64,000 nt of DNA, taken from Dacryopinax spathularia (taxonomy: Eukaryota > Basidiomycota > Dacrymycetes > Dacrymycetales > Dacrymycetaceae). A program made the translations under genes and the position numbers. The DNA lies in the NCBI GenBank assembly GCA_037974965.1, contig JBBPFI010000006.1:1302001-1366000 (forward strand). Reading direction: 5' to 3'. The stretch's first letter is position 1, and each line of letters opens with the position of its first letter. This document shows, piece by piece, positions 58,296-64,000 of this stretch. The notes beneath the pieces were generated by a model. That model ran no database searches. It worked only from the letters and a program-made list of their open reading frames with translations, and was not told the origin of the DNA.

Positions 58296-59073
58296 CGTTT
58301 TTGGAGTGAAGTAGGAAGGAAGAGCGGAAAGTTGGCTGTAGGGGACAGACGGCGCGACGCACAGCGAGTGATGGAGCGACGTGGTGCGGACCCTTTGGGA
58401 CTGCTCCCGATGAGCTTCTTTCGCTGGCAACGCTTCCGGGAGATCGGATCGATCCGTCGCGACTTCTTGCGTCGTTATTGATGAAATGATGTTCTTTTTG
58501 GAGCTAATGATATCCACAGCTCGATCCTGTTGCTTTTCGGCGATCGTTAAGAAACGCACTATATAGCGCTCTTTGTGTGAATGTCCCTAAGCATAATATG
58601 CCGCATTGTGATGAGGCTGAGACATCGTGTCGCCATTGTAATTTCGACTATTCTGCCATCTTCCATCAATTCGGCGCAGCGTTCGCGACCATGTCCAGGC
58701 TCCCGGATGTCAGCAGCCACGCGTAAGACCATCAAAGCGCGATTAACGTTCCGACAAGAAGATGCTAAAGGGAAAGAAAGCGTTTTTTGTGCATGGTTAC
58801 GGGATGACGCGTGTTGCTGGACACGTTTTGGTGAGGCGGTCAGTCACCTGCCAGAATGATGCACAACGCGCCGCTTCTGCACCGCCACGGGCCAGGCTCA
58901 CCCCCTCTTCCATCACCTCGCTCCTGGGTTGCTCGCTCCCCGCATCTGGTACAACACCACTCGTCCTCGCCGTCCTTCTCGTCGACCTCGCTATTCTTCT
59001 CACCGCCTTTTCTTTCGGCACTTCACCCAAACAGTAGAGAGAGCCGGTCGATGTGCACCGGCCTCACAGACCC
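58296..59073. other. Divergent promoter region
   Basis: About 780 bp shared by the cyclophilin gene (minus) and the low-complexity gene (plus). A TATATA run lies near 58560, too far from either start to be a clear TATA box. No gene is seen. Confidence 0.5.
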
Positions 59074-60377
59074 ATGTCCTCAACCCGACCTCGCCCTCCC
59101 CAGACAGGACACACGCGCATCCCCTCACTCTCAAACTCCGACACGGGCGACTTCCCTCATCTCACCTTCAATCCTCCGGAGGGGCGATCACCGGAAGATG
59201 AGCCATTCAGCCCGCCAATAGGACTCGGTGTTTCTGCGGGAGGCGGGCAGAGTGCCGTCGAGCTCGTACCGCGCATACAGCGAGATGACGTGGATGACGA
59301 GAAGGGGCTAAGCGGTGGCGAGGATGATGCCGAAGACAATGGGACTATCCGCGAGCACCCACGCAGGCGGAATGGACATGCGACACAGCACAGTAACGGT
59401 TCGCCGAAGAAGTGGAAGGGCAAGGCTCGTGCTGTGGAGGTGGACCTCGAGAACGGAGTGACCGTGCCAATGGACTCCCTCGAGTATGCGCCGGTGGAGA
59501 GCGTGTCACCGACCGCGTCGTATCCCCCTGTGAGCGATGAGGCGGTGGAAGAGCGGAAGATTGCCGAAGTGCGTTCTGGCTGTTAGCCAAGACGCATATA
59601 TGCTGATTTGTGACGCAGAACCTAAAACGCTGGGAAGAGCAAGAACGCCAACGACGCAAAGCAGCACGAGACGCACGCCGCTCTCGTGTAGAAGGCGACT
59701 CCTCCCTGTCTGCCGGTAGCCTAGCAGACGTGACACGTCGTGCTTCTCTCCTCTTTCGCGGTGGTCGACGACGCACAGGCCAACCGGACAGGAGCAGCAT
59801 GCAAAGCAACGCGAGCGACGCACCCCTCCGCCCACTTTCTCTCCGCGATGGAGGTGACGCCGAACTGGGAATACTACGCGAACCCACAACGCCGAGTACT
59901 GTCGGCTCAGCGACTATCCGAACACCTGGAGGCCCTTATTCTCCCAACACAAGTCCCCTGTCCGCCCGCCAAAGCTCGCTAATGGGCTCAGGTGGAAAAT
60001 CGAAGCCGAATTCCCATGCTCGACCACCGCATACAAACAGCATCTCCTCCGCTTTCGCCGATGCCAAATCCAGCGACGAAGATCCATTCTCGTCTCGCTC
60101 TTCACTTGACGGCAAAGGCAACGAGCGACCGTTACCCGCCTTGCCGGAACACGAGCAGGAGATCTCGATGCAGGACAAACGGTGGCAGCCCACCTTGACG
60201 CGTGAGATGACAGCTACGAGCGACGCACCGAGCAGTAGTCTAGAAGGCGACACGATACCTCCCGACGCGCGGGAATCAAGACCAAGAAAATGGTGGTGGG
60301 TAGACTGGTGCTGCGGGTGCGGAGGAGAGGAGACAGACGATGAGGACCAAGCAGGGCGGACGAACCCGTTCGAGTGA
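59074..60377 (+). CDS. Low-complexity protein with C-terminal Cys cluster, unknown function
   Basis: No known family is recognised. Exons 59074-59568 and 59619-60377 give about 417 residues; the 50-nt intron contains GCATATATGC (59594-59603). The start MSSTRPRPPQTGHTRIPSLS is the first in-frame ATG after a stop. The N-terminal half is disordered and acidic with short basic patches (RRRNGH, KKWKGKARA). Across the splice lies a charged helix KIAENLKRWEEQERQRRKAA, a likely coiled coil. The remainder is Ser/Pro-rich and ends with KWWWVDWCCGCGG, an acidic run and TNPFE. The Trp/Cys cluster close to the C-terminus could be a lipid-modified membrane contact, which is inference. The Ser-rich composition suggests phosphorylation. 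Confidence 0.7.
59594..59603. repeat. Palindrome GCATATATGC in the intron of the low-complexity gene
   Basis: Exact copy in the middle of the 50-nt intron 59569-59618. Confidence 0.6.
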
Positions 60378-60785
60378 TCGCTGGACTGTTGTCTTTGCGT
60401 GTGCGTGCTGTTTTGTGTGTGTGCGTGCGTGAGCGGCCTACTTTCATGTGCATGCTTTTCGCTTCTTTCTTCATACCCAGCCATGTATTCGGATATCGCA
60501 TTTTGTGCCTCCCAGACAGGAGTCAAAGGACAGGTAATCATCAACTTTGTGTATTCATCTGTGCACTTGCCCGCCAGCCAGAGCTCGTGCAACGGTGGCG
60601 CGAACATGCCATGCTCGTAAGTTTCTGTCCGGTCTCCAAGATCACGCTTTGACCCTTTCCTAGTCCAGAGAAAGATAATTCAATATGTATAAGATATCGA
60701 CAGAAGACAAAGGAGATTGGGGTGTCGAGAGCTGCAGTCACGCTTTTCTATCTACTGCGTTACAGCCCTTTGCGCGTTTTGTGCC
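60378..60785. other. Convergent 3' region
   Basis: About 400 bp between two convergent stops. A GT-rich run (TGTGTGTGTGCGTG) lies near 60414-60428. No gene is seen. Confidence 0.5.
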
Positions 60786-63556
60786 CTAGTCGGCAAGGGG
60801 ACCCCTCATTCCGCCGAACGAAGATGACCCAGCCTGCCTGTTGTTCCGCTGCAAGAACAGCTTTGCCTTTAGCGAGGCTTTCTGGCTTTCCTTCTGCCGA
60901 AGGAAGTTCTCGAGCGCTTGCTGGTCCGGTCCACCTTGGGCAATCCTGGAGTGGAGATCAACAATCTCTTGCGAGATTTGGTCGATCTGCTGCTCGAAGG
61001 GCATGGACCCCGACAAGGCAGGAGACGGGGTCTGCAAAGGCGCGTTAGCTGCTCGCGAAGATTCTGCGGTAGACCTTTGGCTCACCCGAAACCCGGTGCT
61101 GGATGCACCATTCGAAGACATTCCCGCTCGCACATTGGTCGTAGCCTGACCATAACTTGTCGAAGAAGCTGCTGTCGGCTGCTGTTGAATACGTGCCGCA
61201 GACGTTGCAGTAAACGAAGAGTGGTATGCATTCGCACCGTGAAGACTGGGCGTGGATGTCTGCGATTTCGCGGGCTGCGATAGCAATTCTGCACGGGAAA
61301 CAATCGGCGCCGGCGCAACACGTTCGAATGCCCCCGACGGTTTCGGCTTGGGAGCCTTCCCCTCGACTTCCACGAACCTCACTTCATACTTCGCCTTCTT
61401 ATGCTTGGGCAGCGGGTATGAGCTCGAGGGGTCGGAAACCTTCACAACCTTGGATAGGGTAGGGTCCGTAGGCTCTATCTTCGGTTTGACTGTACGGCTT
61501 GATGAGGCTTCCTGAGCGCTGGTACTACTTGAGCTCGGAGGAGCTTTCCGCTTCTTCGTAGGCTCCTCAGCAGGCGTCGCGGTGTCTTTACCCTTTCCTT
61601 TCTTGTTCGCCTTCGTGATGACGGGGACATAAGGAATGTTGTTAGCGGCAGTCCAGTCACCGATGAACTTCAGCGCGGTCTTGATGACCGGTGGTTTCCA
61701 CCTGGACTCCCGTCAGCTGCATCAGTCTGTGACGCTTTCGTGCTCACTGGACATAGCCCTGTGGCGTATTGGCTCGTATGTACTTCCGCAGCTGCTTGAC
61801 TCCATTGGCCAGCATATCGTCGTGCAGATGGTTCTTCGCCATAGCCAGGAGGACGGCGATCATCACCAGCTCCACGGGGGCAACTTTGTCTTCAAATGCG
61901 TACTCATACTTTCTGTTCCTCGCGAGCTCCAGGAGCTTCTGAAGCACTCCGGTCAACGTTTGCTTCATCGTCTCAGACGGCCCAGCCGGGTCGGTTAGCG
62001 CAAGCCCCGTCGGTCCAGGGGCAATGGGCGGCATTTCATGCCGAAAGACGATGTATTGCACGGCGAAAGCCATGCGGACTAGGTCTTCGAAGTCTTTTTC
62101 GCGTCTGACATCCCATCCGATGTGTTTCAGGATGTTCGTCTCTGGACTATCGGGGTCAAAGTAAGAAGCGCGAAGCTCGCGCAAGAAATCGGGCCACGGT
62201 CCTTGCAAGGCTTGCCATTTCTCTATAATGCTTTGGTCAGCCAAGTGTCGAGCATGAAACAAGGGATTGACGAACCAGGAGTGGAGAGTGAGAGTCCAAG
62301 CTGGACGCGTTGGAAGATCTCGCGCTCCTCCGTGGGTTTCAGATGCACAAAGGTAACGGTCGTAATGAAAGAATGCTCGAATGCTTCCTTCCAAGCTGAG
62401 GGCTGCACGTTACGTATCAGTAAAACTATTCACTTTCTGCTGCTGATATACTCACAAGCAGCTTCGCATTCTTAATTCTGCCGGTGGGCATGTGCCAGAA
62501 GTATTTATAGCCCTTATGGATATCTGCATAGAATTAGCCAAAAGATAGCAACTGCCACGCCCATAGCTTACATGGTATCTGAAATGACAGTTAAGGCCTT
62601 AGCACCTTTACAAAAGTTGCAAAATCGAGAAACGTACCTTGCCGGCCATAAAGCTGATTATAGTAAGTTCAGTGCAAGATAGAGGTTATAAAGTGAGAAA
62701 CCCACTTGAAAACACTAGTCAATCTCTGCTTTCCATCAACACAGATTCTGATTTCCTTGATACCATCATCTTGCTTAGCAAATACCACAGGAGGAACACT
62801 GAATATTCTCATATTAGCACTTAAAAAATAAGCTCCTAAGGGATCTGAACTTACTAAAACCTCCTGAAAATGCTGTCAATCAGATGAGACTGATTCTTGT
62901 CAGGCCAAACAACATCTGTATATTTCAGGAACATTAGCATACCAGACCAATTAGGACAGATAAAGATAAATAACAGAATAAAGATACTTTTGAAAATTAG
63001 AACAATATAAAGAACACAAGCTGCTAGTATAACTGGTAAAATGTAGGAACCTCATGCTTGGGCTTTAGGGTAACACACAAATGTAAAGGATGGAAGAAGA
63101 ATGAGGTGAGGACGGTGAGACATACCTCGCTGATATTCGGCGTTAAGGTCGATCTACACCGCCACAGTCCTTAACCCTTCCGCACCAGGAGCATGCTGGC
63201 TGGCTTACCTCTTCGCTCTTCCATTGTTCTGTGCACCCATGAGCATGGCAACTACAAAGAACACTAGGAGGCGTACCATAGAGCGCCTTACACGTGACCT
63301 CAACGACATACGGGCGAGCGAGTCGGGACACCATCCGTTCTCCGCTCTGGGACGTCTGTCGCGCCGCCGAGGCGGTGCTCGTCCCATTCGTCTGGGCCCT
63401 CGTGCCTGCCCGACTGGGCGGACGCGAAGGTAGCTGACCTTCCTCGTCCCCTGAGGCGGAGAGATCATCCAGATAATCATCGTCTGAGTCGGTCGTCGTT
63501 CCGGGGAGATGGTCTTCCTCCGTCATCAGAGGTACGTAATCGGTGTCCGGGTCCAT
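60786..63556 (-). CDS. DUF262 (GmrS/ParB-like) domain protein, likely nuclear
   Basis: The start MDPDTDYVPLMTEEDH is at 63556. Eleven exons, read as 63556-63277, 63228-63209, 63153-63126, 62915-62855, 62798-62706, 62653-62638, 62578-62572, 62523-62456, 62402-62276, 62222-61748 and 61701-60786, sum to 2091 nt, an unbroken 696-residue frame. The DUF262 core spans about residues 93-330: ALYEQWKSEEIDLNAEYQRD (EYQR 106-109), DVVWP, YVPPVVFAKQDDG, VDGKQRLTS (DGKQR 151-155), GYKYFWHMP, and EEREIFQRVQLGLSLSTPEK. DUF262 has the ParB/sulfiredoxin-like fold and forms the NTP-using half of bacterial GmrSD type IV restriction enzymes; fungal members are uncharacterised. No HNH nuclease follows. The C-terminal part carries a nuclear-localisation-like KKRK (about 441-444), Ser-rich linkers and a coiled coil (FEQQIDQISQEIVDLHSRI). 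Confidence 0.88.
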
Positions 63557-64000
63557 TCTCGGTGCAAGAAAGGGCAAAGCTCAAGAATGAATGAATCAAG
63601 AAAAGCAGAACGGATAGATATGTATAAATACAATCAGGAATAGGGGACAGTTGTAGGTGGATGGTTGGATGTTTGGGTGTTTATGTATTGGGGAAGGTCA
63701 AGCAAAGTGAGGCCTAAAATGCCCGGGACCCTGATGGTGGTGCAGAACCAAGGGGCTGGATGGGCCAAATCCAGTTGGCTGCAGTTCGGTCCTTTGCTTT
63801 ATAAGGCTCCAAGAACGGGAGCAGTTTGCTTCCGCTCGGAAGTAAGGAGAATGCCACTGATTGGTCAATAATGTGGCATGGTTTCATTGTCTATTGTAAG
63901 GTCGCATCGGCCCATCATTCCAAAACGGGTAGTGTCTTAGTCTGAATTATGGTGATAGCACCGCAAACCAGACGAAAGGAAGAGCATCTCATGAGGTCCT
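63557..64000. other. Promoter of the DUF262 gene and window end
   Basis: Upstream of the DUF262 start. A TATTTATA box (minus strand; 63623-63630) lies 67-74 bp upstream of the ATG. No other gene reaches into this end as far as can be seen. Confidence 0.45.

Noticed and set aside
61446-61701. GmrD-type HNH nuclease domain after DUF262
   Set aside because: The C-terminal third is Ser/Lys-rich with a nuclear signal and coiled coil; no HNH residues were found.
63711-63730. A third MITE end (GGCCTAAAATGCCCGGGACC)
   Set aside because: It resembles the AGAATGCCC unit of the element at 56029, but no inverted partner or direct repeat is visible before the window ends.
1-64000. tRNA, rRNA, CRISPR arrays, virus-like elements
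   Set aside because: No A-box/B-box pair in tRNA spacing, no rRNA-like stretch, no regular spacer-repeat array and no reverse transcriptase, integrase or capsid-like frame was seen.

Overview
The window is genomic DNA of a filamentous basidiomycete, most likely an Agaricomycete. The DNA is GC-rich. Nearly every gene is split by short GT-AG introns of about 48-60 nt. It carries families typical of mushroom-forming fungi: a DUF6533 seven-helix protein, two DUF6535 proteins and fungal caleosins. Housekeeping genes (protein phosphatase 5, a P5B ATPase, the SNARE Bos1, a Mei2-type RNA-binding protein, an ER cyclophilin) place it firmly in a eukaryotic nuclear genome. I see 25 protein genes and two small non-autonomous DNA transposons. 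I see no tRNA, rRNA, CRISPR array or virus-like element.

Layout. 0-4 kb: a DUF6533 membrane protein, then a gene-poor stretch with a 567-bp inverted-repeat transposon. 4-11 kb: a tartrate/D-malate dehydrogenase-type enzyme, protein phosphatase 5, a secreted alpha/beta hydrolase and a WW-domain protein. 11.5-24 kb: two DUF6535 membrane proteins flank an MFS transporter and a secreted purple acid phosphatase. 24.9-28.3 kb: a tandem pair of caleosins. 29.7-32.5 kb: a tiny Gly/His-rich protein and a single-pass membrane protein with a Ser/Ala-rich ectodomain. 33-36.3 kb: a three-RRM Mei2-like gene, followed by 3.4 kb with no supported gene. 39.7-45 kb: a PhoD-like phosphatase, an EXPERA/emopamil-binding-like protein and an aldo-keto reductase. 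45.5-54.8 kb: a P5B (Ypk9/ATP13A2-type) ATPase, Bos1, a microbial rhodopsin and a serine-palmitoyltransferase small-subunit-like protein. 54.9-63.6 kb: a second WW protein with a second transposon in its promoter, a membrane-anchored cyclophilin, a low-complexity protein and a DUF262 protein.

The genes do not form one pathway, although membrane and lipid-related functions recur: caleosins, the SPT small subunit, the EXPERA protein, the P5B ATPase, Bos1 and the MFS transporter. Most adjacent pairs look like ordinary fungal neighbours sharing divergent promoters or convergent ends.

The observations most worth a second look are four. The first is the DUF262 gene at the right end. It is the eukaryotic relative of the GmrS-type domain used in bacterial DNA-modification defence. 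Its conserved motifs are intact only after splicing a run of microexons (20, 28, 16 and 7 nt), and part of it sits in an AT-rich patch unlike the rest of the gene. The second is the palindrome GCATATATGC. It occurs exactly eight times in 64 kb, seven of them inside introns, with near matches in further introns. The third is the pair of roughly 570-bp transposons with 9-10-bp target duplications and shared internal subrepeats. The fourth is a retinal-binding rhodopsin with a D/E proton-pump signature. Exon boundaries were derived by eye from splice signals, reading frame and family conservation; nothing was searched against a database.
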